DNA of 64,000 nt from a virus. Position numbers and translations under genes: made by a program. The notes below the pieces were generated by a model. It made no database searches, was not told the origin of the DNA, and saw only the letters and a program-made list of their open reading frames with translations. Numbering within the stretch: the stretch's first letter is position 1; each line of letters starts with the position of its first letter. The DNA lies in the IMG/VR virus record IMGVR_UViG_3300028608_000006, positions 62,001 to 126,000 of that record, one strand, 5' to 3'. This document shows positions 8,256 to 17,995 of the stretch, in pieces.

Positions 8256-8468
8256 TTATTTAGTGAAGTATTGCCAAAGATCATGAACCGCTAGCATTAC
8301 CGGAACCAACAACAACGTAGAACCTAAGCAGAAGACCGCGGTGTTGGCAAATTGAGCCGACTGCTTATCCCGTGCTTCTTGGTTGGACGTATACCACGCC
8401 CACCAAGCGTCACGCTCTTCCTTAGTGCCATCATGCTTACAACCGGGCGGAGCTTTATAAAGACTCAT
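8256..8468 (-). CDS. Small membrane protein (70 aa, one TM)
   Basis: A polar, Trp-containing N-terminus (residues 1-40) is followed by one hydrophobic segment (about 42-61) and a short tail. The ATG overlaps the stop of the 408-aa gene (TAATG) with only a weak ribosome site, so expression probably depends on coupling. An inner-membrane location is inferred; no family match. Confidence 0.7.
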   Translation of the reverse strand: MSLYKAPPGCKHDGTKEERDAWWAWYTSNQEARDKQSAQFANTAVFCLGSTLLLVPVMLAVHDLWQYFTK

Positions 8469-9694
8469 TAGAACTTCGCTCGTTCAATCCAATCTTCGTT
8501 GCAAGCGAAGAACTCTTCAGGCGACTTGTACTCCTGAATGACTTCGCCGTTTTCCCAGATCTTGAGGTTAGCCGACATGAAGTTGGCCTGCACTTTGTTA
8601 CCACGCTTCGACAACAACCGACCGATATCGTTGATGTCTTCCTTCTCCAGTGCATAGAGCGGGCAGAAGTTCGTTTGCTCGCCTACCTTCCAGTTTACGA
8701 AGAGAGCGATGTCGCGGTTGAACTTCGGTGTCTTCGAGATATAGATCGCCGGTAACCCTAATTCACACAGGTCGTCGATATCACCCACGAATGGAATACC
8801 ACCCACATTACTCACCGCCAAGCGACCATAGTTCCTCTCATCGATGATCACGGGTTGGCAGAGACGCTGAGCAGATTCGATATCGGCGTCGTACCTTTTC
8901 AGCACGCTACCCGGTGCTGGGACGATTTGGGGGATCTCGTCCAACTCAACTGGGGTCAGTTTCACATAACGACGCAGGACGTTGTAAAGACCGCCGTTGC
9001 GCTCAACCCACTTTGTCAAAGCTTCCACCTGACCTTCACGAGAGGAGTTAGCGATCTCCGCCATTACCTGTTCAAGCGTATCAGGACCGTGAAGGATGGA
9101 GCGCACGCGAATGGGATCGTCACCATCAAAGTCCAGATTAGGACGCTCAGGATCGATGATAACTTTGGTTCCCCGTGGGACCTCACCAGTCTCCAAGAGC
9201 TCGTCCAGTTGCTCAGGGGTAATACGGTGAACCTCTCCGGTGTGAAGGTTGGTGGCCTCTATTTCGGCTCTCCTTTCCTTCTTTGCCTCCTCAATGATTG
9301 GATAGAGGGTTTCGGGCAGAGGATCGTCGATAGCCCTGTGATAACAGACCGGGGTGAGTATCCGGGGCATCTCGTCAGGGAAAGCGCAAACGAAACTGAT
9401 TTCTTCACCAGCAACCAACAGGCGATGAATGAACAACCCACGACGCGTGGTAATGTACGCCACCAGATTGCCAGTGCATTCGTGCTTGTTATGCACCACC
9501 AACGCAATGTGCGCAAGGGTGTTGTTGCGGGTGTCAACCAACGTACGGAGGTAACGATCACCCTCGTTCAAAGGCGGTGGTGTGAAGTCGTACTCGTCAT
9601 AGGGAATGCCATCACTGTCACGCCCTTTTGCGCACTTGTAGTCCATGTACGGATTAGGGGTTACGTTCTTGCCATCATTTTTACTAGTGGTCAT
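8468..9694 (-). CDS. Hypothetical protein (408 aa), first gene of early-type operon
   Basis: ATG 9694 lies 48 bases downstream of the promoter at 9743. The protein is acidic with a Pro-rich N-terminus (DFTPPPLNEGDRYL), a beta-rich segment (LAHIALVVHNKHE, LVAYITTRRGLFIHRLL), an acidic middle (DFDGDDPIRVRS) and a mixed C-terminal domain. No enzyme motif, signal or membrane segment is seen. It is the longest unrecognised protein of this operon. Eight genes follow without a strong terminator until 5925. Confidence 0.8.
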   Translation of the reverse strand: MTTSKNDGKNVTPNPYMDYKCAKGRDSDGIPYDEYDFTPPPLNEGDRYLRTLVDTRNNTLAHIALVVHNKHECTGNLVAYITTRRGLFIHRLLVAGEEISFVCAFPDEMPRILTPVCYHRAIDDPLPETLYPIIEEAKKERRAEIEATNLHTGEVHRITPEQLDELLETGEVPRGTKVIIDPERPNLDFDGDDPIRVRSILHGPDTLEQVMAEIANSSREGQVEALTKWVERNGGLYNVLRRYVKLTPVELDEIPQIVPAPGSVLKRYDADIESAQRLCQPVIIDERNYGRLAVSNVGGIPFVGDIDDLCELGLPAIYISKTPKFNRDIALFVNWKVGEQTNFCPLYALEKEDINDIGRLLSKRGNKVQANFMSANLKIWENGEVIQEYKSPEEFFACNEDWIERAKF

Positions 9695-9742
9695 GTTAAA
9701 TTACTCTCGATGGGAATTAAAACGAATTGTTCTTACTTGGTA

Positions 9743-9774
9743 ATAATGTAGGTCTGAGTTTTATTACAAGTTAA
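9743..9774 (-). promoter_or_regulatory. Early-type promoter, TACATTAT variant (copy 2)
   Basis: TTAACT, 18 bases, TACATTAT on the minus strand, preceded by the shared TCAGACC block; a second TTAC follows two bases on. It lies 48 bases before the ATG at 9694. Confidence 0.7.
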
Positions 9775-9874
9775 ACCCGTTACGAATAAGAAAATAGGAT
9801 ATGCGAAGCCAGTTTTTAAACCATGTGATTTTATGTTCTACCCCACTCACCCGGTAACTACCTGTGGATTTCCT

Positions 9875-10450
9875 ATGGCCTTCCCAAATCAACAATTGTT
9901 TTTGGAACGGTTCGTCGCTACTAACAAAGTCAGATATAGTGATAAACCACAATTCATCGCACAACTCGACCAACTGACACTCGCCCAGATCACCTTCACT
10001 AACCCCCGGACGGAAACCAACGGCGGTGTGACGAAGCATCTGGTCGACATGGCAGTCCCCGGGGTTTTCAACGCCTTAAACCAGAAGTTCATCCCTGGGA
10101 ACTATCCAGACCACGGTGTGGCCAATTTGGTTTCCCCCGACCCCTTGAGTGCAGCCGAACTACCCCTGGAGCTGACGCCAGGGATCTACTGGCAACTCAC
10201 TGGCGTAGGCGCGCAGAAGCAGGGTGCTGTGCTCATCCCCAAGGAAGGCAAGACCAAGGCTGCCATTATTTCGCTTATTAAGGAAAATTGTCTGTTCGCC
10301 CTTCTGGATGCAGACATCACGGTAGCCACTGATCTGTCCACCGCAACAATCGTATCCTCAACGATCATCGGTTCTTTGGTGGTGGTCGAAATGGGCGAGC
10401 CGATTCATGACGGTACTTATCTCCACGACGGCACGATTACCTACGGTTAA
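9875..10450 (+). CDS. Structural-type protein (191 aa), member of a three-copy family
   Basis: ATG 9875 (GGA eight bases upstream) gives MAFPNQQLFLERFVATNK, which matches the N-terminus of its paralogue at 30758-31345. An ATG 42 bases earlier lacks a ribosome site. A third paralogue is at 31492-32067. All are 191-195 aa and share an N-terminal Y.D.P helix region, a PG[VI]Y strand near the middle and a C-terminal beta-rich half. Its place directly before the tail fibre suggests a virion or fibre-attachment role, by inference only. The 114 bp before it hold no clear plus-strand promoter. Confidence 0.72.
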   Translation: MAFPNQQLFLERFVATNKVRYSDKPQFIAQLDQLTLAQITFTNPRTETNGGVTKHLVDMAVPGVFNALNQKFIPGNYPDHGVANLVSPDPLSAAELPLELTPGIYWQLTGVGAQKQGAVLIPKEGKTKAAIISLIKENCLFALLDADITVATDLSTATIVSSTIIGSLVVVEMGEPIHDGTYLHDGTITYG

Positions 10451-10493
10451 GTGACGTTACATTTTTAAAGGTTAATTCCTAAAGGGAAGAGTT

Positions 10494-13400
10494 ATGCCTA
10501 CCAACATCACAGAAGTAAGTGAATTTCCGGAAGACATCCCCCTCATCGAAACAGGGGAACCGGTCCGTGGCGGTCCTACCGGCGCTGACAACCGTGCGGC
10601 CATCCTGCTGGCCAACCGTACTCGTTACCTGAAAGACCTCGTCGAGACGCTCAGCGCTCAAGGCATCAAGGTTGTCGGCACGCTGACCACTGAAGACGAG
10701 CTGCTCGAAATCGATACCAATGGCATGATGGTTGGCACCGGTTACTTCGTCGAAAACCACCTGCGTGTCTGGAACGGCAGTGGTTGGGCTGACTCGGGTA
10801 ACCTCGCTGGCCAACGTGGCATCACCTTCCTCGGTGTATGGCCGGACAACCAACAGCTGCCTGACCCATCGCTGAACGAAATCGGCGACGCATACGTCTG
10901 GCAGCACGACATCTTCCTGCTCCTGCCGACTCCTGACAACTGGGTCAAGATCGGTATCCCGGGTGCTGAAGGTAAGGACGTTTACGAAGTAGCCGTCGAA
11001 GAAGGCTTCACCGGCACCAAGACCCAGTTCCTGACCTCGCTGATCGGTAAAGATGCATTCAAGATCGCTCAGGACAACGGCTACGCTGGCAACCAAGCGC
11101 AATGGCTCGCCAGCCTGGTCGGTAAGTCCACTTACCAGATCTGGCTTGATCGCGGTGGTATCGGTAGCGAGGATGCATTCCTCACCGCGATGAAAATCAA
11201 AGGTGATAAAGGCGACAAGGGTAACACGGGTGATCAGGGTATTCCTGCTCTGGCGTTCACTGTAGCGGGTGTCAAGGCTACTGTTGGCGCACTGCCTCGT
11301 CCTGGTAACGCGGCAGATGCCTGGTTCGTAGGCACTACTCTGTACGTCTGGACCAATGGCGATTACCTCGCACTGCCTGGCATGGGTGGTCAGAGCGCCT
11401 ACGATCTGGCCGTCCTCGGTGGCTACGGCGGTACTCAGTCCCAGTGGATCGCGAGTCTGACCGGCAAGTCGGTTTATCAGACTTGGGTCGATGCTGGTGG
11501 CACGGGTGGTACTGCCGCTTTCCTGACCGCTATGAAGGTCAAGGGTGACCAAGGTATCCAAGGTATCCAGGGCGAGACCGGTCCTTCCGGTAAGAACCTC
11601 CAGGTTCTCGGCACCGTGGCAGACCAATCGGGTCTGGCGGGCAAACCACTCGTCGACCAAGCGGCCTACGTCACACTCGACACCGGTCACCTGTGGGTAT
11701 ACGTGCTGGCTAGCACTGGGTGGGTTGACCTCGGCAAGTTCCGTGGCGCTGATGGTACCAACGGTATCAACGGCACTAATGGTCTGGCGGGTCTCAGTGC
11801 TTACCAAGTTTGGTTGGCGGCGGGTAACGTCGGTTCTCAGGCTCAGTTCTTGGCTTCCCTCAAAGGAACCAATCTGGTCATTAAAGGTGCTGTAGCAACT
11901 CAGTCGGCACTGCCAGCTTCCCCAGCTGATCAGGACGCTTACGGCGTTCGTGATACCAACACCGTTCAGCTCTGGACGAACGGTCAGTGGAACAACCTGG
12001 GTGCCTTTAAAGGTGAACAGGGTGAAGAAGGTCCTGAAGGCCAAGCTGGTCACTCGTTCGCTCTCCTGGGTAGCTTTGCCAACATGGGTGCGTTGCAAGC
12101 AGCCCACCCTACTGGCGCTCTGGGTGATGCTTACCTGATCGGTTCGAACGTCGCCATTTGGAGTACGGCGAGCGGTGGTTCGTGGATCGATGGTGGTCCA
12201 GTTCGTGGTCCAGAGGGTAAGTCTGCTTATCAGCTCTGGAAAGATGCGGGTAATTCCGGCACTGAAGCCCAGTTCCTGGCGTCGCTGAAGGGTACTGACG
12301 GCGAGAACGGTGAAGACGGCGCTGATGGCCTCAACATGGTTATCACCGACGTTGTAAACACCTACAGCGCTCTGCCACTCGCTCCAGCTGACAAGTCGGT
12401 TTATGCGGTGCGGGATGTCAACAAGCTGTACGCGCGCATCGGCAGCTCCTGGAAAGACATGGGTACCTTCAAAGGTACTGACGGTATCAATGGTACCAAC
12501 GGTACTGATGGTAAAGATGGCCAGTCCGTCGAAATCGTCAAGGTCCTCACCGTAATCGATCCGAACGTTCCGTCGGTTGCCGGTAACAACGGCAAAGCTT
12601 ACGTTGACATGGACGGCAACATCTACTTCTGCATCGCTGGTTCTTGGGTGCTGGGTGGTAAGGTTGGTGCGACGGGCGACAAGGGTGAAGCCGGTACGGG
12701 TCTCTCGCTCCGTGGTACCGTGGCTACTGTGACGGCACTCCCTGCCAAAGCAACTGCTGAAGATGGCGACGGCTGGTTCACCCAAGATGACAAGATGCTG
12801 TATGTCTTGACTGACGGTGAGTGGGCGGGTCCGTTCGACATCAACGGCATGCAGGGTATTCAGGGTGAACAAGGTCCTGAAGGTCAGGCTGGTAAGTCGA
12901 TCTCGATCCTGGGTGCATACGCTACTCTGGGAGCACTGGCTGCGGCACATCCAACTGGCGCGTTGGGCGATGGTTACTTGGTTGGCAACAACCTAGCAAT
13001 CTGGACTACCGCTGGTGGTGGTCAGTGGATCGACATCGGTCTCATCCGTGGTCCTCAAGGTATTCAGGGTATCCCTGGTCCGCAAGGTATCCAAGGTGTT
13101 CCGGGTCCTCGTGGTCTGATCGGTAGCCGTTGGTTGAAGCTGCCTGTGGGTGTGGACGTTCCAGAAGTGGGCTTCACCGGTAACGTGGGTGACTGGGCGG
13201 TTTCCGAAACGTTCAAGGTCTACTACAAAACCGCTGACCAAGGCTGGATCTTCTGGGGTGAGTTGGTGGCGGGTGATGTTAACTCTCCATTCCTCGGCCA
13301 AGGCAAGGTTGTACGTTACGGTACTCAGTGGATTCCACTGCCTGTTGACGAAGTTCCGCTTCTGGTTGATGGCAAGCTGTACGTCCGTCAACTGGTCGAC

Positions 13401-14402
13401 GGTAGCGACGACAATGAAGGTGAGTGGGTAGAGCTTCCGAACTACGTTGTCGATGTTCCTACCGACAGCAACACCTACATGCGTAAAGGCGACCATACCT
13501 GGTTCCAGTACACCCCACCTACGCTGACCAGCTTGGGCGGTGTGCCGACTACGGCGTTGGGCGATACCGTTGCCACACTGGTAGCTGGTAAAATCCCGGC
13601 GGGTCAACTGCCTAGCTACGTCGATGATGTGTTGGAGTTTGCTAACCAAGCGGCCTTCCCGGCGACTGGTGAAACAGGGAAGATCTACATCTCCCTCGCA
13701 ACCAACGCTCAGTTCCGCTGGACGGGTAGTGTCTACATCGGTCTGGTGGCTTCGCCTGGCACCACGGATGCTGTTGCAGAGGGTACTACTAACCTCTACC
13801 ACACTCCTGCTCGTGTGCGCGCCGTTACACTGGCTGGCGTCTCCTTCGGTACTGGTGGCGCTATCACCGCTGCGGATACTGTCCTCACGGCCTTCGGTAA
13901 AATCCAGGCGCAGATCACTGCGTTCGTACCTGGGTTCGCCGATGTCCCAACGGACAGCAACTTGTACGTTCGTAAGGGCGACAAGACCTGGGTGGTTCTG
14001 CCAGCTCAAGGTATCGCGGCACCTGCGAACGACGGTAAACAATACGTCTACAAAGGTACCGGCTGGGTTTCCTTCGACCGTTACGACGTACCGATCCTGG
14101 CTCTGTCTGCAACTGGCGGTATCGACCCGAACGTTAACCTGTTCGCTCGTATCGACAACAGTGGTGCAACTGCTAAAACCATTACGCTGGCCGACGGTCC
14201 GAAAGGCGCCTCTGCTCGTGCTCTGGTACTGGTAGTGAAAGTCAACGGTGCTGCTGGTGTGATTACCTTCGCTCCTACTGGTGCAACCGCATTGGTTTGG
14301 AACACCGGTTCTCCTCCGGCCTTGACTGGCAGCCGTACTTACCTCACGTTCACCTGGGATGGTGTCGAGTGGGTGGGTGCGGCAGGTGCAGTAGTGCCTT
14401 AA
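10494..14402 (+). CDS. Large modular tail fibre with collagen-like repeats (1302 aa)
   Basis: The protein is built from three repeating elements. Collagen-like Gly-x-y runs occur about six times (KGDKGDKGNTGDQGIP; IQGIPGPQGIQGVPGPRG). About seven copies of a 24-residue unit follow the pattern Y..W...G..G....FL.SL.G (for example GNSGTEAQFLASLKG). About nine copies of a roughly 45-residue beta module follow the pattern ALP....GD.Y.V...LYVW..G.W.D.G. The C-terminal third has paired VPTDSN.Y.RKGD.TW motifs and a small terminal domain. This is typical of trimeric receptor-binding fibres. ATG 10494 follows AAGGGAAG. A hairpin follows the stop. Confidence 0.88.
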   Translation: MPTNITEVSEFPEDIPLIETGEPVRGGPTGADNRAAILLANRTRYLKDLVETLSAQGIKVVGTLTTEDELLEIDTNGMMVGTGYFVENHLRVWNGSGWADSGNLAGQRGITFLGVWPDNQQLPDPSLNEIGDAYVWQHDIFLLLPTPDNWVKIGIPGAEGKDVYEVAVEEGFTGTKTQFLTSLIGKDAFKIAQDNGYAGNQAQWLASLVGKSTYQIWLDRGGIGSEDAFLTAMKIKGDKGDKGNTGDQGIPALAFTVAGVKATVGALPRPGNAADAWFVGTTLYVWTNGDYLALPGMGGQSAYDLAVLGGYGGTQSQWIASLTGKSVYQTWVDAGGTGGTAAFLTAMKVKGDQGIQGIQGETGPSGKNLQVLGTVADQSGLAGKPLVDQAAYVTLDTGHLWVYVLASTGWVDLGKFRGADGTNGINGTNGLAGLSAYQVWLAAGNVGSQAQFLASLKGTNLVIKGAVATQSALPASPADQDAYGVRDTNTVQLWTNGQWNNLGAFKGEQGEEGPEGQAGHSFALLGSFANMGALQAAHPTGALGDAYLIGSNVAIWSTASGGSWIDGGPVRGPEGKSAYQLWKDAGNSGTEAQFLASLKGTDGENGEDGADGLNMVITDVVNTYSALPLAPADKSVYAVRDVNKLYARIGSSWKDMGTFKGTDGINGTNGTDGKDGQSVEIVKVLTVIDPNVPSVAGNNGKAYVDMDGNIYFCIAGSWVLGGKVGATGDKGEAGTGLSLRGTVATVTALPAKATAEDGDGWFTQDDKMLYVLTDGEWAGPFDINGMQGIQGEQGPEGQAGKSISILGAYATLGALAAAHPTGALGDGYLVGNNLAIWTTAGGGQWIDIGLIRGPQGIQGIPGPQGIQGVPGPRGLIGSRWLKLPVGVDVPEVGFTGNVGDWAVSETFKVYYKTADQGWIFWGELVAGDVNSPFLGQGKVVRYGTQWIPLPVDEVPLLVDGKLYVRQLVDGSDDNEGEWVELPNYVVDVPTDSNTYMRKGDHTWFQYTPPTLTSLGGVPTTALGDTVATLVAGKIPAGQLPSYVDDVLEFANQAAFPATGETGKIYISLATNAQFRWTGSVYIGLVASPGTTDAVAEGTTNLYHTPARVRAVTLAGVSFGTGGAITAADTVLTAFGKIQAQITAFVPGFADVPTDSNLYVRKGDKTWVVLPAQGIAAPANDGKQYVYKGTGWVSFDRYDVPILALSATGGIDPNVNLFARIDNSGATAKTITLADGPKGASARALVLVVKVNGAAGVITFAPTGATALVWNTGSPPALTGSRTYLTFTWDGVEWVGAAGAVVP

Positions 14403-14410
14403 CCCCTGAG

Positions 14411-14449
14411 CACATGGAGCCTCCCTTTCACGGGGAGGTTTCCTGTGTG
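14411..14449 (+). terminator. Hairpin after the tail fibre gene
   Basis: CCTCCC and GGGAGG form the inner stem, extended outward by CACA-GGA against TCC-TGTG with small bulges, starting eight bases after the fibre stop. Confidence 0.6.
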
Positions 14450-14471
14450 CTTATTTAAAGGAGTTGCAGTT

Positions 14472-15443
14472 ATGTTTGAAGCACTCGTGGGGATAGGTTC
14501 AAGAGGACAGACACTTTTCCCTGACTCTGGTCCTGGCTCCAAGAACCTTCTTTACGGTAATGAGCAATTAGGTTACTTCGGCTCCGTTGCTCAAGTCGAC
14601 ATGGTCAATGCCGGCAAGATACGAAGTCTTTTTAACTTCTACGCTGGTGTCGACGACAGTAATGTATTCGTTTGGCACAAAATGTTTTACAAGGGTCGGG
14701 TGTTGTTTATCCCTAGCCAGACACTCGCGTACAACCTCAGCTGGAACCAGCTGTATAACGCCGGACTAGTTTACGGTGTGGATGGTAACGGTTACGCGCC
14801 AACCGCCACTCCGACGAACCAATTTAAGATTCTCAACGTTGGCACAGATGTCTTGAAGATTAGACTCCTCTCTGCCGACTCGAACCCCGATCCCACCACC
14901 TTTGTTTCGCAACAACTGTTAACAAGCGGACCGGCGAACGTTACCGGATCTGAATGGGTTTCTTTGGTTTACGCTTTGATCCAAAACGCACCGGTTGGTT
15001 ACTCTGGACCTAAGTGGAGTTTGATCTCTCCAAACTCCTTTGCTTGGGGTGGTCGCAAGGTTCATACACAACGGACCATTAACAACAGTCCAAGTAGCGC
15101 GCAACATGTGGATAACGTATATTCGTACGCCTCGCCTAAGACGGAGGCTAACTATTGGCTCCCCGTACTTGAGTTGATTCCAGGTAACGAACTCCCGCTG
15201 CTGCCGTACATTGATTTGGCTGCTCAGCTTGATCCGCTTCAACCGATATCGGTCACACAGATTGTCCAAGACGTCGGGTTAACGAAGTACAGAGTGGTAA
15301 ATACCACCGTAGTGATTCATGAACCCCCAGTGGTGACCGATATCACTTACCCTGTACAGATTCAAAAGATCCGACGCACCGAGATCCAAATAGAGACCAC
15401 ACCTCTTCAGAGTTTGGTGGTTACAGACTTCGTTTATTCCTGA
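14472..15443 (+). CDS. Adhesion-region protein with one repeated beta domain (323 aa)
   Basis: ATG 14472 follows AAAGGAG; the open frame begins 27 bases earlier but without a site. After MFEALVG the protein carries one copy of the domain shared by five genes here: GYFG, then KGRVLFIPSQTLAYNLSW..LY.AG..YGVDGNG, NQFKIL, SEW and finally WLPVLELIPG. A beta-rich tail of about 85 residues follows. A virion surface role is inferred from its position next to the tail fibre. Confidence 0.7.
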   Translation: MFEALVGIGSRGQTLFPDSGPGSKNLLYGNEQLGYFGSVAQVDMVNAGKIRSLFNFYAGVDDSNVFVWHKMFYKGRVLFIPSQTLAYNLSWNQLYNAGLVYGVDGNGYAPTATPTNQFKILNVGTDVLKIRLLSADSNPDPTTFVSQQLLTSGPANVTGSEWVSLVYALIQNAPVGYSGPKWSLISPNSFAWGGRKVHTQRTINNSPSSAQHVDNVYSYASPKTEANYWLPVLELIPGNELPLLPYIDLAAQLDPLQPISVTQIVQDVGLTKYRVVNTTVVIHEPPVVTDITYPVQIQKIRRTEIQIETTPLQSLVVTDFVYS

Positions 15444-15453
15444 GGTATAGTGA

Positions 15454-16413
15454 ATGTACGTCAAACTTAAATGGCTGAACCGTAACCAAGTTCCGGTGAC
15501 GACCAAGGTTTACAGAAACGATACACAAAAGCCCAATGACCAATTGGGTACTGCGTTGGCAACCCTCGACGGCTCGATCCTCACCTGGACCGACAACACC
15601 GTGGTGAGCCGTAGTACGTACTGGTACACCCTCGAAACCATCAACGGCGGTCAGAGTGTCTACTCAGCGCCGATAAAGGTAGTGGCTGATTATAACAATG
15701 GGCCTGGTCCTCGTGATCTGCAATGGGGTGATTCCCAGCTGGGTTACTTCGGTACGATTCTCTCGGTTGACTTCATTAACCCTGCCGACGTTACTGCGCT
15801 GCTTAACGTTCCGCCACAAGTTAACACCTCTTATCCGATGCCTGCATGGAGTAAGTGGATTCGACGGGGGAAGATTCTCTACATCCCGGCCGCGCCTATC
15901 CACCTGTACGCACCATACGACACGTACTACAAGTCGGGTGTTCACTTCGGCACCGATGACAATGGTCCTTGGATGCCGAGCACGGTAACAGTTCCGGTTA
16001 ACCAGCGAAAAATCATCACCAAAGGTTTCGACCAGTTCATTGTTCGTCTTCCCACAGGTGCTGATGACCGGAACAATCCAACGGACAGCATTATTGCGGC
16101 GCCCGCGGATAGTCTGCGTCGTTACAGCGAAGTGGCGGACCTTATTTACCCAATGGTTAACTCAGTGGTGTGTCCAAGTGCAAGGGTTCCCAAGCTCCCT
16201 AACGCGGTAACCCCCAACATCATGAACGGTGGTCGAGAAATAGCCTTGTCTACTCGCATGGGTACGACTGGATTTACTCGTGCGTTCCCGACTTCTCCAC
16301 CGACCGATCCGGTAGCTTTTGAGAAGTTGTTCGCCAGTCCATGGTCCACCGCCTGCGTTTGGATGCCGGTATTGGAAATGATCCCTGATAAAGGCATTGA
16401 GGTGGTAATATGA
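15454..16413 (+). CDS. FN3-like plus repeated-domain adhesion protein (319 aa)
   Basis: Residues 1-80 resemble a fibronectin type III fold (VYRNDTQ, TWTDNTVVSRSTYWYTLETINGGQ, YSAPIKV). The rest is one copy of the domain shared with its neighbours: GPGPRDLQWGDSQLGYFG, RRGKILYIPAAP, YKSGVHFGTDDNG, NQRKI, WMPVLEMIP. Its stop overlaps the start of the next gene (ATGA). Both features suggest surface-exposed virion proteins; the exact role is unknown. Confidence 0.7.
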   Translation: MYVKLKWLNRNQVPVTTKVYRNDTQKPNDQLGTALATLDGSILTWTDNTVVSRSTYWYTLETINGGQSVYSAPIKVVADYNNGPGPRDLQWGDSQLGYFGTILSVDFINPADVTALLNVPPQVNTSYPMPAWSKWIRRGKILYIPAAPIHLYAPYDTYYKSGVHFGTDDNGPWMPSTVTVPVNQRKIITKGFDQFIVRLPTGADDRNNPTDSIIAAPADSLRRYSEVADLIYPMVNSVVCPSARVPKLPNAVTPNIMNGGREIALSTRMGTTGFTRAFPTSPPTDPVAFEKLFASPWSTACVWMPVLEMIPDKGIEVVI

Positions 16414-17309
16414 GTATCACAATCAAGTGGGTCAATCCAAACACCACGTTTGATGAGGTTCAGGTTTTCCGTTCTGACACCAAACTGGCCGCCGGGGCAA
16501 TCCCTACCAACAAGATCGCCACGATCACGGACAGCGGAATCCTCCAGTACGAGGACACCACTGCGCTTCAGAACAAGTACTACTGGTACGTGATTGCGGT
16601 TAAGAAGGGAACTGAGGTTGTGTACGCGCCCCAGTCTGTGGCCATCAACATGCCGTACACCGGTCCTGGTCCGTCGACCCTTCAGTCGGGAACGTGGGAG
16701 CGTGGATTCTTCGGGATCATGCAAGCGGCCGATTTGGTGCTTACTCAAGAAATCCAAGCAATAACTGGCGGTACCGCCAACGCCACCCAAGGAGAATGGG
16801 GTAAGTTTATCCTGAAGGGTAAAATCTTGTTTGCCCCTCTTCGGCATGTTTTAACCATTAGCTGGAATGCCTTGTACAGTGCCGGCTGCATGTACGGGGT
16901 GGCTGGGAATGGCCCCGCAACTGGCCACGGGTTGACTGGTGTGGACCAACTCAAGATCCTCAGCAAGGGAGAACATGATTTCATTATCAGAACCCCTCGT
17001 TGCCAAACGTCTGCTGATTACGTCTACAATTCTGGCGTTCCAAAGGACTACGATAGCGAATGGTTCCACTGCTTTGTTAGCATGTTTAACCAGAACAACC
17101 CGTTCCCTAGTAGCGACGTGGCGAGTTATGACCCCGCCATTTACTTCCTTCAGACAAGTAGTTACAACACTGTGTTTGCTGAGTTCAATGGCGCTAACGC
17201 CGCTTCTCAATACGCCGGCAGTAATCCAGGACAGGTCATGGCACCAGGCTCTGGTACCCCTCGCGCCAGCGCCTTCATGCAGCGCATGATCCTCGAACTC
17301 GTTCTTTAA
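16410..17309 (+). CDS. FN3-like plus repeated-domain adhesion protein (299 aa)
   Basis: It is a close paralogue of the preceding gene, with which it overlaps by four bases. An FN3-like N-terminus (VQVFRSDTKLAAG, YWYVIAVKKGTE, VYAPQSV) is followed by one repeated domain: GPGPSTLQSG, GFFG, LKGKILFAPLRHVLTISW..LY.AG.MYGVAGNG, DQLKIL, then a shorter ending that lacks the W.PVLEL of the others but closes with MILELVL. Duplication followed by divergence is evident. Confidence 0.7.
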   Translation: MSITIKWVNPNTTFDEVQVFRSDTKLAAGAIPTNKIATITDSGILQYEDTTALQNKYYWYVIAVKKGTEVVYAPQSVAINMPYTGPGPSTLQSGTWERGFFGIMQAADLVLTQEIQAITGGTANATQGEWGKFILKGKILFAPLRHVLTISWNALYSAGCMYGVAGNGPATGHGLTGVDQLKILSKGEHDFIIRTPRCQTSADYVYNSGVPKDYDSEWFHCFVSMFNQNNPFPSSDVASYDPAIYFLQTSSYNTVFAEFNGANAASQYAGSNPGQVMAPGSGTPRASAFMQRMILELVL

Positions 17310-17336
17310 CACAACCCCTCCTTTAAGGAATTGATT

Positions 17337-17987
17337 ATGTCTCTTGTTACCCGCAATACCAAACTGATCCACGCTGAAACCATGGCTTACCCACTGTTCT
17401 TGTCGGACATGCCGCGGTACGCCCCTAACACCGTGTTCCCTGCCAGCGTCGATTCCGACTGCCTGATCGACTTCGAAATCGAAGTGGTCCATGACGTCGC
17501 TCAACCAGAAGGCGATATCATCTCTGAAGGCGTCCCAGAGTTCCGTGACGGCGAATGGTACCAGACCTGGACCGTCCGTAACTTCAGCGACGAAGAGAAG
17601 GCTGCAAAGCTTGCAGAGCGTAAATCCGTTATGCAGGGAGAAGCCGAGCAACTCCGTCTGAACGCCTTCGCTTTTGGCTTCCCGTACCAGTTCGGTGAAA
17701 ACGTTTACCACGTACAAGTACGTACTGGTGACCGTGGCAACATCTCCGACCTGCGCACCATCGCCAAGGAAGTGATCGCTGGCGGCGGTGAGATGACTTT
17801 CGATTTCCGTACGCTGGAAAACGTTGAAGTTCCACTCACTGCTCCAGAGATGGTAGCGCTGGCCGACAAGACCTTCGTGCAAGTGGTTGCCGGCTACAAG
17901 GTGATCTGGGCTTACAAGAAGGCCATCGATCTCGCCACCACCATGGAAGAGCTCCCTACAGCACCGGGAACCTTCTTCACCCTGTAA
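17337..17987 (+). CDS. DUF4376-type protein, probable tail-fibre assembly factor (216 aa)
   Basis: ATG 17337 follows AAGGAA by six bases. The C-terminal half has the pattern of DUF4376 proteins that lie next to phage fibres: YHVQVRTGDRGNISDLR, then FDFRTLENVEVPLTAPEMVALAD and a helical end (YKKAIDLATTMEEL). The N-terminal half (PEFRDGEWYQTWTVRNFSDEEK) resembles the start of fibre assembly chaperones. It probably helps fold or attach the fibre encoded upstream. The family assignment is from pattern recognition only. Confidence 0.65.
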   Translation: MSLVTRNTKLIHAETMAYPLFLSDMPRYAPNTVFPASVDSDCLIDFEIEVVHDVAQPEGDIISEGVPEFRDGEWYQTWTVRNFSDEEKAAKLAERKSVMQGEAEQLRLNAFAFGFPYQFGENVYHVQVRTGDRGNISDLRTIAKEVIAGGGEMTFDFRTLENVEVPLTAPEMVALADKTFVQVVAGYKVIWAYKKAIDLATTMEELPTAPGTFFTL

Positions 17988-17995
17988 CCCTCAAC

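Noticed and set aside
9760-9874. TATG-containing late-type promoter candidates before the fibre block
   Set aside because: TATG occurs twice here, but the motif is too short to separate from chance and I could not define a shared longer block upstream of plus-strand genes.
10479-12950. An 823-codon open frame on the minus strand opposite the tail fibre gene
   Set aside because: It mirrors the repetitive, codon-biased fibre gene, has no ribosome site, and its translation shows no domain while the plus strand has clear fibre modules.
14411-14449. Short direct and inverted GC repeats around fibre genes as a CRISPR-like or recombination array
   Set aside because: The units are single hairpins after stop codons without regular spacing, best explained as terminators.
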